A stretch of DNA of 64,000 nucleotides from Persicirhabdus sediminis (GCF_016595495.1 NZ_JAENIM010000045.1:1-64000), one strand, 5' to 3'. Counted from the stretch's first letter, positions 45,311 to 54,383 are shown. Numbers and translations: made by a program. The notes: a model not told the origin generated them from the sequence alone.

Positions 45311-45347
45311 AAAACCATTGGATAGAATCTATCCAATGGTTTTTTTG
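45311..45347 (+). terminator. Intrinsic terminator, possibly bidirectional
   Basis: ACCATTGGATAGA / TCTATCCAATGGT stem with A-run before and T-run after. It lies between convergent genes (yegP-like and AraC regulator) and can serve both. Confidence 0.85.
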
Positions 45348-45368
45348 TTCCCTGAAATAATAGGACAA

Positions 45369-46298
45369 TTACGATTCTAGCGCGGCCTCAGGTTCCTCTG
45401 CGATTTTCTCTGGCACTGGTTTGCGCTGGCGATAGGCCATAGGAGATTGGCCTACCGAGTTGCTAAATGCGCGGCTGAATGCCTGCAGCGACCCGTATCC
45501 ACACAAATCAGCCACTTCTGCAATTGGCAGCTGGCTGTTGCGCAGCATGCCCATGGCGCGGTTGAGACGATAATTACGCAGGTACTCACCTAAGGAAACC
45601 CCCGCCTGCTCGCGGAAAACAGCGCGCAAACGAGACTCAGACATAGACAGTGCCTCGGCAAAATCCGTCAGCAAAGTTACTTTGCCTGCTCGCTCCATCA
45701 ACAAGCGGTTGATGTCATTCAAAATCCCTGAGCCAGTTTCCCCCTGTTGTTCTACCAGCGCATGATCCACGCCGAGTTGCTGTTTCAGCATCATCAAAAG
45801 AATCCGCTGCAGCTGTGCTTGGAGCAAAAACTCTTCTACGTAGTTCACTTTCTTCTGTCCGACAGATGCCAGATAATGGGCGACAAAACTCTTTAAAATC
45901 TCTCTAGCCTGTCTCGGTAAATCTAGCACAGAGTATTTTAATGACACTAACGAGTCCTCCGGCTCGAATTCAAAAGTAATAAATAGCCAGTCAAATTTAC
46001 TCCTATCAATTCCGGAATAGTAGTGGAATTGATACGGGTGAATGAGCAATGCTTCACCCGGATTCACCGTCAATCCGCGGTGGTTAACATGTACTGTACC
46101 TGCTCCCTCAACCGCAACCAGTAATACAAATCTATGGTGCGATTTATTTGCTAAAGCCTGCTGCTGAAGCTCTTGCACATCGTGACGAGCAAATAGCAAC
46201 AGGTTCTTAGGTGAGGGAAAACTCCCACTCCCAACACCTGAAAAGTAATCGTCGGGTTCCGACAAGTAGTCCACTAATTTACGTAAATCTCCGTCCAT
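45369..46298 (-). CDS. AraC-family transcriptional regulator
   Basis: 309 aa. The N-terminal cupin-like sensor has VEGAGTVHVNHRGLTVNPGEALLIHPYQFHYYSG. The C-terminal double helix-turn-helix has LLTDFAEALSMSESRLRAVFREQAGVSLGEYLRNYRLNRAMGML and PIAEVADLCGYGSLQAFSRAFSNSVGQSPMAYRQR. It is divergent from the nagB-led operon across 134 bp that contain a dyad and a -10-like element, so it is the probable activator of that operon. Its ligand is likely an amino sugar or derivative, which is inference. Confidence 0.88.
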   Translation of the reverse strand: MDGDLRKLVDYLSEPDDYFSGVGSGSFPSPKNLLLFARHDVQELQQQALANKSHHRFVLLVAVEGAGTVHVNHRGLTVNPGEALLIHPYQFHYYSGIDRSKFDWLFITFEFEPEDSLVSLKYSVLDLPRQAREILKSFVAHYLASVGQKKVNYVEEFLLQAQLQRILLMMLKQQLGVDHALVEQQGETGSGILNDINRLLMERAGKVTLLTDFAEALSMSESRLRAVFREQAGVSLGEYLRNYRLNRAMGMLRNSQLPIAEVADLCGYGSLQAFSRAFSNSVGQSPMAYRQRKPVPEKIAEEPEAALES

Positions 46299-46372
46299 TT
46301 AACTTATCTATAATACCACCACCCCCCCATAATCAATCATTAATGTTAAATATTTCTCCCCATTGAAAACAT

Positions 46373-46410
46373 TTACACATCGTGTAACGACTCTCTGTGT
46401 ATCTATTATA
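46373..46410 (+). promoter_or_regulatory. Candidate activator-dependent promoter of the nagB operon
   Basis: Dyad TTACAC-ATC-GTGTAA at 46373-46387 lies where a -35 element would sit. The -10-like TATTAT is at 46404-46409, 23 bp before ATG 46433. A poor -35 overlapped by a regulator site is typical of AraC-type activation. By eye only. Confidence 0.45.
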
Positions 46411-46432
46411 GTTGGTAGCAAAACTTTTAATC

Positions 46433-47197
46433 ATGCCAGTCGAAATGATATCTGAACCAGCCAACGCTACTTTGAGAAAGAATATTCACGTCTCAGACAG
46501 TGCCGCGAAAGCAGCCGTTGCTATCGCCCGTAAGATCAGCAACGCTATCAAGCAACACCAACTGATAGGCAAAACTTTCCGTCTTGGCCTAGCCACCGGT
46601 GCTACTCCAGTTCCACTTTATAAAGAGCTCATCAAACTCTACCAACAAGGTGACGTTAACTTTAAAAACGTACACACCTACAACCTAGACGAGTACGATG
46701 AAATTTCTTTTGATAACCCAAACAGCTATCACGGATTCATGCGTGAAAATCTGTTTGACCACATCAACATTCCACTAGAGCAAACTCATTTCCCTAGCGG
46801 AGATGATCCAGCTGCCTACGACAGAGAAATCGCATCCGTTGGTGGTCTAGACCTACTCATCCTCGGCATCGGCAGCAACGGCCACATCGCCTTCAACGAG
46901 CCAGGATCTGAAAAAGACTCACCTAGCAGACTCATCGAGCTCGATGCCAGCACCATCGCTGACAACAAACAATACTTCCCTGACGGTGACATGCCAACAC
47001 GCGCTATCACTATGGGCCTGAAAACGATTCTGGACACCAAAACACTCGTGCTCATGGCATGGGGCGACAGCAAAGCCTCTATCATCGCCGAAAGCCTCAG
47101 CTGCACACCGTCCGCTGATCTTCCTGCATCTTTCCTCCAAGACCACCCCAATACCCTATATTTCCTCGACCACGGCTCAGCATCAAAACTTAGCTAA
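46433..47197 (+). CDS. nagB: Glucosamine-6-phosphate deaminase
   Basis: 254 aa. Converts GlcN-6-P to Fru-6-P and ammonia. Landmarks: LGLATGATPVPLYKEL near the N-terminus, NLDEYDEI with the catalytic Asp, the GIGSNGHIAFNEPGS loop with the active-site His/Glu, and TMGLKTILDTK. ATG 46433 is preferred to the upstream TTG 46412 as it gives the family length. First gene of a four-gene operon; the next starts 25 bp downstream. Confidence 0.93.
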   Translation: MPVEMISEPANATLRKNIHVSDSAAKAAVAIARKISNAIKQHQLIGKTFRLGLATGATPVPLYKELIKLYQQGDVNFKNVHTYNLDEYDEISFDNPNSYHGFMRENLFDHINIPLEQTHFPSGDDPAAYDREIASVGGLDLLILGIGSNGHIAFNEPGSEKDSPSRLIELDASTIADNKQYFPDGDMPTRAITMGLKTILDTKTLVLMAWGDSKASIIAESLSCTPSADLPASFLQDHPNTLYFLDHGSASKLS

Positions 47198-47222
47198 CTA
47201 AATTCAAAAAACTAATACCAAA

Positions 47223-48638
47223 ATGAAGTCTATCATCGAAAAAATTAATGACCTCGCCAAACCATTAGTTACTCCAGGTTTGGACCCTAACTTCATCCCC
47301 GCAATCAAGTGGATTGAGGCGTACGACTCACTAGCAAAAGAAACTGCTGGTAGCCGCGACGTCATCATCGACCTGCTACGCCCAGACGGCACAGGTAAGC
47401 GTGAGTCACTTGTTCTCTTCCCAGATCTTCCAGAATACACAGCCGCAAGCTTCTTGCGTGTTGAACGTCTCATCAAACAACTGCTCTGGCAGGTTGGTGG
47501 ATCCAACATCCTCATTGATGGCGCTGACGAATTCAAAGCCCAGCTAGAAGCTCACTTCGCAGCTGACGGCGCAGGTCATTTCGACAACCTAACGATTGCA
47601 CAAAAAGTGTACTCATCACCTATCAGCATCGAGAACAAAGCTCTCGCTGGTACCGCTGAGCCACAACTCAGCAAGGCTGACATGGGTGGTCACCTCGAAG
47701 GATACCGCATCGGATTCGACCTCGGTGGCAGTGACCGTAAGTGTGCCGCTGTGATCAACGGTGAAGTTGTATTCTCTACTGAAATCGCTTGGTCTCCATA
47801 CTTCGAAACTAATCCTGAGTACCACTTCAAAGGCATCCAAGACAGCTTAGAAAAAGCCGCTGAACACCTTCCGCGCATCGACGCCATCGGCGGCAGTGCA
47901 GCTGGAATCTACGTGGACAACCAGCCACGTGTAGCCTCACTCTTCCGCGGCCTCAGCCCAGAAGATTTTGATGCACAAGCAAAGCCAATCTTCGAAGCCA
48001 TCCAGAAAAAATGGGACAACGTGCCAATGATTGTGGTCAACGATGGTGATGTTAGCGCGCTGGCCGGAGCTATGGCTGGTGACTGCGACTCACTCCTCGG
48101 TATCGCTATGGGCACTAGCCTAGCAGCTGGTTACGTTGACGAGCAAAAGAAAATCACAAGCATGCTCAACGAGCTGGCATTTGCCCCAGTTGACTTTGCC
48201 GAAGACGCCGCTGTCGATGAGTGGTCACACGACAAAGGTTGTGGTGTTCAGTATTTCTCACAGCAAGCCGTTCAGCGCCTCAGCAAAGCTGCTGGCCTCG
48301 AATTCCCAGCTGACATGAAAGCTCCTGAGATCCTGGTAGAAGTACAGAAGCTGATGGAAAAAGAAGATCCAGCCGCCGTGCAGATCTACGAAACTATCGG
48401 TAGCTACCTCGGCTACACACTCGCTCTCTACGCCAAGTTCTACGGCCTCAAAGGCATCATGCTGCTAGGCCGCGTGATGACTGGTCAAGGTGGTGAACTC
48501 ATTGTCAAAGTAGCTGACGAAGTGCTCGCCAAAGAATACCCAGAAGTAGCTAAGCAACTGCGCACTGTGACTCCTGACGAAAAAACTAAGCGTCACGGCC
48601 AAGCCATCGCTGCAGCCAGCCTTCCTCAACTCGGATAG
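47223..48638 (+). CDS. ROK-family sugar kinase with N-terminal extension
   Basis: 471 aa. The C-terminal two thirds have the ROK/hexokinase fold: GFDLGGSDRKCA (phosphate 1), an IGGSAAGIYVD segment, NDGDVSALAGAMAG (catalytic Asp region) and LLGIAMGTSLAAGY. About 155 residues precede it with no recognised domain. The zinc motif CxCGxxGCxE of many ROK kinases is absent. Placed after nagB, the likely substrate is GlcNAc, GlcN or ManNAc; not proved by sequence. Confidence 0.8.
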   Translation: MKSIIEKINDLAKPLVTPGLDPNFIPAIKWIEAYDSLAKETAGSRDVIIDLLRPDGTGKRESLVLFPDLPEYTAASFLRVERLIKQLLWQVGGSNILIDGADEFKAQLEAHFAADGAGHFDNLTIAQKVYSSPISIENKALAGTAEPQLSKADMGGHLEGYRIGFDLGGSDRKCAAVINGEVVFSTEIAWSPYFETNPEYHFKGIQDSLEKAAEHLPRIDAIGGSAAGIYVDNQPRVASLFRGLSPEDFDAQAKPIFEAIQKKWDNVPMIVVNDGDVSALAGAMAGDCDSLLGIAMGTSLAAGYVDEQKKITSMLNELAFAPVDFAEDAAVDEWSHDKGCGVQYFSQQAVQRLSKAAGLEFPADMKAPEILVEVQKLMEKEDPAAVQIYETIGSYLGYTLALYAKFYGLKGIMLLGRVMTGQGGELIVKVADEVLAKEYPEVAKQLRTVTPDEKTKRHGQAIAAASLPQLG

Positions 48639-48649
48639 AATTTTTTACC

Positions 48650-49474
48650 ATGGACATTTACATTCCAGATTCACTAGACCGCGATCAGGCTCTAGCAAGA
48701 ACAACACACCTAGGCATTGGTGCCCACCAAGACGACTTGGAATTCATGGCAATGGACGGCATTCTCAAATGCTTCCAGAAAAAAGACCAATGGTTCGCTG
48801 GCATCACTTGTACTAACGGCGCGGGTAGCGCCCGCTCTGGTGCCTACGCTGAATTCACCGACGAAGAAATGGTGCTTTGCCGCCAGCAGGAACAGCGCAC
48901 CGCTGCAGACATCGGCCAGTACGCCTACATGTCCCAGCTCATGCTTCCTAGCAGCGCAGTAAAAAGCAACAACGACGAGTTTGTTAGCTCGCTAGCAAAA
49001 CTCATCGAAGACAGCCAAGCTGAAGTCATCTATACTCACAACCCTGCTGACAAACACGCCACTCACATTGGTGTATTTGCCGGCGTGCTTAAAGCGATTC
49101 GCTCGCTGCCAGCAGACAAGCGTCCTAAGCAACTCATCGGTTGTGAAGTGTGGCGCAACCTCGATTGGCTCGATGATGACAAAAAAGTTGTCATGGACTT
49201 GACCGCCCATCAGAACCTAGCAGCCGCTCTAAACGGAGTCTTTGATTCTCAAATCTCTGGCGGCAAGCGATACGATTTAGCCGTGCAAGGACGCCGTGCC
49301 GCTAATGCTACGTTTTTTGATTCACACTCTACTGACGACGCCGAGTCTATCGCCTTTGGCATTGACCTCAGCGCTCTAATTAGCGATGAGTCTATCGACC
49401 CTAAAACATATATTGCCAGCCTTATCAACGACTTCAAAAATGACGTCGATGACGCGCTAAGCAATTTCTTCTAA
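48650..49474 (+). CDS. PIG-L/LmbE-family deacetylase
   Basis: 274 aa. Zinc-dependent N-acetyl-sugar deacetylase fold: IGAHQDDLEF with the AHxDD motif (Asp28 catalytic base, His26 and Asp29 metal ligands) and TLNPADKH-type HNPADKHATHIGV. No signal peptide, so cytoplasmic. It starts 11 bp after the ROK gene. In the family, members deacetylate GlcNAc-linked molecules or diacetylchitobiose. In this operon it is the only visible candidate for removing the acetyl group that NagA normally removes. Confidence 0.88.
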   Translation: MDIYIPDSLDRDQALARTTHLGIGAHQDDLEFMAMDGILKCFQKKDQWFAGITCTNGAGSARSGAYAEFTDEEMVLCRQQEQRTAADIGQYAYMSQLMLPSSAVKSNNDEFVSSLAKLIEDSQAEVIYTHNPADKHATHIGVFAGVLKAIRSLPADKRPKQLIGCEVWRNLDWLDDDKKVVMDLTAHQNLAAALNGVFDSQISGGKRYDLAVQGRRAANATFFDSHSTDDAESIAFGIDLSALISDESIDPKTYIASLINDFKNDVDDALSNFF

Positions 49475-49501
49475 ACTAACACTCACAACACAAACACTAA
49501 C

Positions 49502-51595
49502 ATGCCTCTAGGAATACTAGACTGGGGAATCATTGCTGGATTCTTCATCGTCTCATTAGGAATCGGCGTCTGGGCTTCTCGCTCAGCCGGAAAAAGCTCT
49601 AAAGAATTCTTCCTCGGAGGCCGAAGCATGCCTTGGTGGTTGCTCGGCGTATCGATGGTGGCGACCACCTTCTCAACAGATACACCTAACCTAGTAGCTG
49701 GTCTTGTACGCTCAGATGGCGTATCAGGAAACTGGTGCTGGTGGGGCTTCCTGTTATCGGGCATGCTTACAGTGTTTGTGTTTGCCAAGCTCTGGCGTCG
49801 CTCGGAAGTACTCACTGATGTTGAGTTCTACGAGCTGCGCTTCAGCGGCAAGGCAGCTGCGTTTTTACGTGGCTTCCGCTCACTCTACCTCGGCCTCGTC
49901 TTTAACGTGCTCATTATGGGTGCGGTTAGTTTGGCTGTAGTAAAGTTTGGTGAGACTGTACTTAGTATCCCCGGCTGGCAAATGCTCTTAGCTGCTGGTC
50001 TGGTAACGCTTGGTTACTCATCACTCGGTGGCCTCAAAGGCGTTATTTGGACTGACTTTGTACAGTTCATCCTCGCCATGATTGGTTCATTCTGGGCCGC
50101 CTACTACATCATCAGCCTAGATGCAGTGGGTAGTATCAGCACGCTACTCAATCACTCCGAGGTATTGCCAAAATCCAACATCTTCCCTGATTTCACAGAT
50201 CCTAGCAGCTGGATCCCTATCATCTTAATTCCTGTTGCCGTGACTTGGTGGGCGACCTACTACCCAGGTGCTGAGCCAGGTGGTGGTGGTTACATCGTCC
50301 AGCGTATGCTCTCCGCCAAAGACGAGAAAAATGCGATTGGTGCCACTCTCTTCTTCAACATCGCTCACTACGCTCTGCGCCCGTGGCCATGGATTCTCAT
50401 CGCTCTAGCATCTATCATTCTTGTTCCGCTTAAGATTGATCAGGACTATACCAAAGGGCACCTGCGCCCACACGAAAAGACCGTTGCTAAAATTGAAGCT
50501 GAGCTCAATCCAGCCTCACACGCAAAGATGGTTGAGACTCTCACTGCAGACCTTGAAAAACTTAAAGCTGGTGGCAATGAAGAGAAAATTGCGAATGCTC
50601 AAAGACTGCACGACATTGTTAGCTCGAACCCAGACTCTATCGAAATCAAGGCTCTTGCTTACCTCTGCCAAGTAGAATCTACCATCAACTTGGACGGCAG
50701 CTGCACTCCGCTAGCTAAAGAATCGTTGGTTCACATGTATCTGGCTAACGACATTTCAGTCGACAAGTTAGGGCAAGACCTTGGTTACCCAACCATGATC
50801 AAGCTGCTGCCAACGGGTCTGCTCGGTCTGGTATCCGCCTCATTGATTGCGGCATTCATGTCTACCATGTCTACACAGGTCAACCTTGGCGCCTCCTATT
50901 TGGTCAATGATTTCTACGCACGCTTCATCCACAAGGATTCTTCTGAGAAGCACTTAGTGATGACTGGCCGCCTCGTTACCGTGCTCATGATTTGCATGGG
51001 TTCAGGTTTAGGTCTCATCCTAACGGATGCAAGCCAAGCATTTAAGCTGATGCTTCTGATTGGTGCGGGCACTGGCCCAGTATACATTCTGCGCTGGTTC
51101 TGGTGGCGCGTGAGTGCGATTTCAGAAATCACAGCGATGGTTTCTGCGCTAGTGATCTCAGGTTTCACTACCTTCTACATGGAGAGATTCGTGGGCGCTC
51201 AATTCATGAAAGACCACGATTGGTCCATCATGTTAGTCGCAGCGCTATTAACTACAGCGATCTGGATCATCGTCACTATCCTAACTAAGCCGACCGAAGA
51301 AAAAACACTTCTCTCATTCTACCAAAAAGTACAACCTGGTGGAGCTGGCTGGAAAACAATCCGTCAGAAAGCTGAAGATAAAGGCCTTGAGCTCGATCCT
51401 AACTCAGCTGGCTGGGATGACATCCCATACGGCATCCTCTGTACTCTGTTCTCCTCAGCTGGTGTCTACACCGCGCTGTTTGCTACAGGCGAGTGGATCT
51501 TTGGCAACGTTGCGCCGGCTAGCTGCTACACACTCATCAGTGTAGTCTCATTTGGCCTCGTCATGAAGTTCTGGAAAAAACTCAGAATGGACTAA
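49502..51595 (+). CDS. Sodium:solute symporter (SSS family)
   Basis: 697 aa, about 13-15 hydrophobic segments. SSS hallmarks are FFLGGRSMPWWLLGVSMVATTFSTDTPNLVAGLVR and the GLKGVIWTDFVQF segment. A charged cytoplasmic or periplasmic insertion of about 100 residues (LRPHEKTVAKIEAELNPASHAKM...) interrupts the core. The 3' end of a four-gene operon 27 bp after the deacetylase. The natural inference is Na+-coupled uptake of the amino sugar used by the upstream enzymes. Confidence 0.88.
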   Translation: MPLGILDWGIIAGFFIVSLGIGVWASRSAGKSSKEFFLGGRSMPWWLLGVSMVATTFSTDTPNLVAGLVRSDGVSGNWCWWGFLLSGMLTVFVFAKLWRRSEVLTDVEFYELRFSGKAAAFLRGFRSLYLGLVFNVLIMGAVSLAVVKFGETVLSIPGWQMLLAAGLVTLGYSSLGGLKGVIWTDFVQFILAMIGSFWAAYYIISLDAVGSISTLLNHSEVLPKSNIFPDFTDPSSWIPIILIPVAVTWWATYYPGAEPGGGGYIVQRMLSAKDEKNAIGATLFFNIAHYALRPWPWILIALASIILVPLKIDQDYTKGHLRPHEKTVAKIEAELNPASHAKMVETLTADLEKLKAGGNEEKIANAQRLHDIVSSNPDSIEIKALAYLCQVESTINLDGSCTPLAKESLVHMYLANDISVDKLGQDLGYPTMIKLLPTGLLGLVSASLIAAFMSTMSTQVNLGASYLVNDFYARFIHKDSSEKHLVMTGRLVTVLMICMGSGLGLILTDASQAFKLMLLIGAGTGPVYILRWFWWRVSAISEITAMVSALVISGFTTFYMERFVGAQFMKDHDWSIMLVAALLTTAIWIIVTILTKPTEEKTLLSFYQKVQPGGAGWKTIRQKAEDKGLELDPNSAGWDDIPYGILCTLFSSAGVYTALFATGEWIFGNVAPASCYTLISVVSFGLVMKFWKKLRMD

Positions 51596-51619
51596 GCACA
51601 ACTCACATAAATATCTAAA

Positions 51620-51659
51620 AATGACCTGGTGGAGCCCGCTCCATCAGGTCATTTTTTTT
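51620..51659 (+). terminator. Intrinsic terminator ending the nagB operon
   Basis: AATGACCTG(G/A)TGGAG / CTCCATCAGGTCATT stem, loop CCCG, then a run of eight T. Confidence 0.9.
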
Positions 51660-51711
51660 CAGCTAGCTAGAAATATTTCACCACTAGCTAACAAGCCCAG
51701 CTAGAGACAAG

Positions 51712-52290
51712 CTATTCCTCGCCCTTGGCGGCTTCTTCAGCCGCCTCTTTTTCCATCTCAGCGCGGATTCTCGCTTCCAGCTTTTGTTGTTTTTTACGCG
51801 CTCTGGCTTCGCGGAAAAACGTCTGCAGGATCACTCGGCATTCATCTTCACAGATTCCGTGGGCAGTTTCACAGCGATGGTTCAGCGGTGGGTTAGAATC
51901 TAGCAAGTTGATCCAACCACCAGCGGCGCCACCAGCTGGATCAGGCAAACCAAAGACCACACGATCTGGCCGACAATGCACCAGCGCACCCGCACACATC
52001 GGACACGGTTCTTTGGTCACATAGACCGTGCACCCTTCCAGCCGCCAGTCGCCAGTGGCATTTTGCGCAGCTGTTAGAGCGAGCATTTCAGCATGAGCAG
52101 TAGCATCTTTGAGTGTCTCTACCTGGTTCCACGCCCGCGCAATGATGCGTTGATCTTTGACCACCACCGCACCAATCGGCACCTCTTCTGCTTTGTACGC
52201 TTTGCGCGCCTCGCGCAGCGCCTGCTGCATGAAGTACTCGTCATCAAATAGCTCTAGGCCAGCTGGCTGGTCGTGTTCGCTCTCACTCAT
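51712..52290 (-). CDS. tadA: tRNA-specific adenosine deaminase
   Basis: 192 aa from ATG 52290; a longer frame to 52332 is less likely. Zinc deaminase converting adenosine 34 to inosine in tRNA-Arg. Motifs: DATAHAEMLAL (His/Glu) and TKEPCPMCAGALVHC (two Cys zinc ligands), then the GGAAGGWINLLDSNPPLNHR region. The C-terminus has a charged coiled tail (ARKKQQKLEARIRAEMEKEAAEEAAK). A closely related guanine deaminase is less likely because of PCPMCAGA and the core length. Confidence 0.9.
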   Translation of the reverse strand: MSESEHDQPAGLELFDDEYFMQQALREARKAYKAEEVPIGAVVVKDQRIIARAWNQVETLKDATAHAEMLALTAAQNATGDWRLEGCTVYVTKEPCPMCAGALVHCRPDRVVFGLPDPAGGAAGGWINLLDSNPPLNHRCETAHGICEDECRVILQTFFREARARKKQQKLEARIRAEMEKEAAEEAAKGEE

Positions 52291-52377
52291 GCGCCTATTG
52301 AATGTGCATTTCCCGTACAAAGCAAATGTCAAAAATTGGCATCGCCAGTTCCAGCTATCTTCGTTAAAAACACAGCC

Positions 52378-53046
52378 ATGAACACTTGGACACCAGCAGA
52401 CCGTCTCATCGCCCCGTCACTTCTCGCCGCCGACTTCGCCCGCGTCGGTGAAGAAACCAAACGCGCCGTAGCTAGCGGAGCTGACTGGATGCACCTCGAT
52501 GTGATGGACGGCCACTTTGTGCCTAACATTTCATTTGGCCCGTCAACCATCGATGCAGTCAACCAAACCGATGACGTTTTCCTCGACGTTCACCTGATGA
52601 TCTCACGCCCAGACGTCTACCTCGACGACTACATCAAAGCTGGCGCAGACATGATCACCGTGCACGTAGAGGCCGACCACGACGTCAACGAAACCCTCGA
52701 CCGCATCCACGCAGCGGGTCTCAAAGCTGGCGTAGTCATTAACCCAGCCACCCCTCTATCAGCAGCCGAGCCCTATTTTGATAAAATCGACATGCTGCTC
52801 GTGATGACCGTCGTGCCAGGCTTTGGCGGCCAATCATTCATGCCAGAAACCATGCCTAAGGTCACCGAAGCCGCCAAAATCCGCGACCAGCGTGGACTCA
52901 ACTTCCACATCCAAGTCGACGGTGGCATCGACGCAAAAACCGCACCTATCGCCATCGAAGCAGGGGCTAACGTGCTCGTAGCTGGCTCATCCACTTTCCG
53001 CGCCCCCGACATGGCCGCTGCTATCAGCCAGCTGAAAGCCATCTAA
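52378..53046 (+). CDS. rpe: Ribulose-phosphate 3-epimerase
   Basis: 222 aa TIM-barrel epimerase of the pentose phosphate and Calvin pathways. Motifs: IAPSLLAADFA, LHLDVMDGHFVPNISFGP (metal and substrate), DVHLMISRPD, VHVEADHD, VVPGFGGQSFMPE and QVDGGIDAKTAP. ATG 52378 is chosen over an extended start at 52273 which would overlap tadA. Divergent from tadA with 87 bp between. Confidence 0.96.
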   Translation: MNTWTPADRLIAPSLLAADFARVGEETKRAVASGADWMHLDVMDGHFVPNISFGPSTIDAVNQTDDVFLDVHLMISRPDVYLDDYIKAGADMITVHVEADHDVNETLDRIHAAGLKAGVVINPATPLSAAEPYFDKIDMLLVMTVVPGFGGQSFMPETMPKVTEAAKIRDQRGLNFHIQVDGGIDAKTAPIAIEAGANVLVAGSSTFRAPDMAAAISQLKAI

Positions 53047-53095
53047 CTTTCAAGCAGTACCGCCTACCGTTAGGGAAGGAAATCATTTTCCCAAA

Positions 53096-53130
53096 AACAC
53101 CTCGCCACTAGCTGGCGCGGTGTTTTTTTT
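53096..53130 (+). terminator. Intrinsic terminator of rpe
   Basis: AACACC-T-CGCCA / TGGCG-C-GGTGTT stem with a CTAGC loop, then T-run. Confidence 0.88.
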
Positions 53131-53293
53131 AGCTACAAAACCTCTACCTAGCAGATCTGTATAATCACATAAGCCAAATTACTAACACTCTAGCAAAACT
53201 CCAACCGAAATCTAGCTTGCCTACGTTTGTTTACTCACGTAATCTGACGCAAAACAAACACGCCCTTCGAGCAAGGGTTCACAAAACAATAAT

Positions 53294-54040
53294 ATGAAAG
53301 CTAATCTCATCCCCCTAGCTGGCAGTCTCTTTTTCACCTTATGCCTCTCGGCATTTGCCTCAGATTCTATCCAGCTCAAAAACAAAGAAGGTAAATCCGT
53401 GCACGTCACCCTAGTCAAGCTCGAGCACGGCACCGTATATTTCAAATTCAACGGCAAAACAGGCAAATACAAACTCACCGACTTACACGAAGATAGCCAA
53501 AAAGAAGTCAAGAAATGGAAGGAAAATGGCGGCGGTGGATCCACATCTATCAGCATCACCTTTGCCTCCGGCAAAAAGAACCGTGGCGACAACCTCGGCG
53601 ACTTTGACGACCGCAAATTCTACATCGCCCCCACCATCAACTACCAAAATACCGACACTCAGCTAACAACTAGCCAGCTGAAAAGCCACGTTGTCCTGCT
53701 CGGTCGCCCAGTGAATAACAAAAGCCTCTATCACGTTCTCAAAGTACAAAAAGACGAGATCAAACCCATCCAGGCGCGCAGCAACAAAGAGATCTCAGTG
53801 AAGCCAATCACCGTGCAATACGACGACCGTGGCTACGCCACCTTTGGCTCCAAATACATCGGCTACGCCATCCTGCTCACCGATAAAAATAACAACATCA
53901 TCGCCAGCAAATCCGTACCATCCACACTGGCCGACAAATTTGGCCCCCTCCTCATTGATGTCAAACAAGACAAATTCTATGACAAGTACCTCGAACTCGT
54001 AGAATACAATGAACCGCGTAAGGCCATCATTCATCATTAG
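53294..54040 (+). CDS. Exported protein with SHD1-like N-terminal region
   Basis: 248 aa, signal peptide (MKANLIPLAGSLFFTLCLSAFA). Residues about 25-75 (LKNKEGKSVHVTLVKLEHGTVYFKFNGKTGKYKLTDLHEDSQKEV) resemble the SHD1-type module common in Planctomycetes and Verrucomicrobia exported proteins. A glycine-rich linker precedes a mixed beta domain of unknown function. It stands alone ahead of the repeat-rich gap. Confidence 0.65.
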   Translation: MKANLIPLAGSLFFTLCLSAFASDSIQLKNKEGKSVHVTLVKLEHGTVYFKFNGKTGKYKLTDLHEDSQKEVKKWKENGGGGSTSISITFASGKKNRGDNLGDFDDRKFYIAPTINYQNTDTQLTTSQLKSHVVLLGRPVNNKSLYHVLKVQKDEIKPIQARSNKEISVKPITVQYDDRGYATFGSKYIGYAILLTDKNNNIIASKSVPSTLADKFGPLLIDVKQDKFYDKYLELVEYNEPRKAIIHH

Positions 54041-54050
54041 GGGAAAAGAT

Positions 54051-54108
54051 AGTTTCTAGTTTCTAGTTTCTAGTTTCTAGTTTTCAGTTTTCAGTTTTCA
54101 GTTTTCAG
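54051..54108 (+). repeat. Heptamer tandem array (AGTTTCT)4 (AGTTTTC)4
   Basis: Four copies of AGTTTCT run directly into four copies of AGTTTTC. The second unit is the complement of the ACTGAAA heptamer seen at 17044, 28641 and 57048. It starts 10 bp beyond the SHD1-like gene. Confidence 0.85.
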
Positions 54109-54177
54109 ACCTTTGCATTGAAACCTGTTTGCACTACCACGCCTAAATAGACTGTCTTATCATTACATAGAAATCCC

Positions 54178-54232
54178 CGCTAGCTGGCATTCACCATTCT
54201 CTCCTCACCACTCTCTATTCCAGCCCGCAGGG
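54178..54232 (+). repeat. 55-bp dispersed repeat, copy 1
   Basis: Begins CGCTAGCTGG and ends CAGCCCGCAGGG. Two further copies lie at 54329-54383 and 54649-54703, nearly identical. No coding potential is apparent. Confidence 0.8.
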
Positions 54233-54328
54233 CTGAGGGACTTTAGCCGCGGGTCAGCGAGCCCAGCGAGCGCCACCCGTGGATAGCCAACCCCACAGAA
54301 GGATTTCCCGCAGGGAAATGGACCCACC

Positions 54329-54383
54329 CGCTAGCTGGAATTCACCATTCTCTCCTCACCACTCTCTATTCCAGCCCGCAGGG
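54329..54383 (+). repeat. 55-bp dispersed repeat, copy 2
   Basis: Differs from copy 1 by AATTC for CATTC after CTAGCTGG. It is followed by GAAAATGGAACCAC, which also follows copy 3. Confidence 0.8.
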
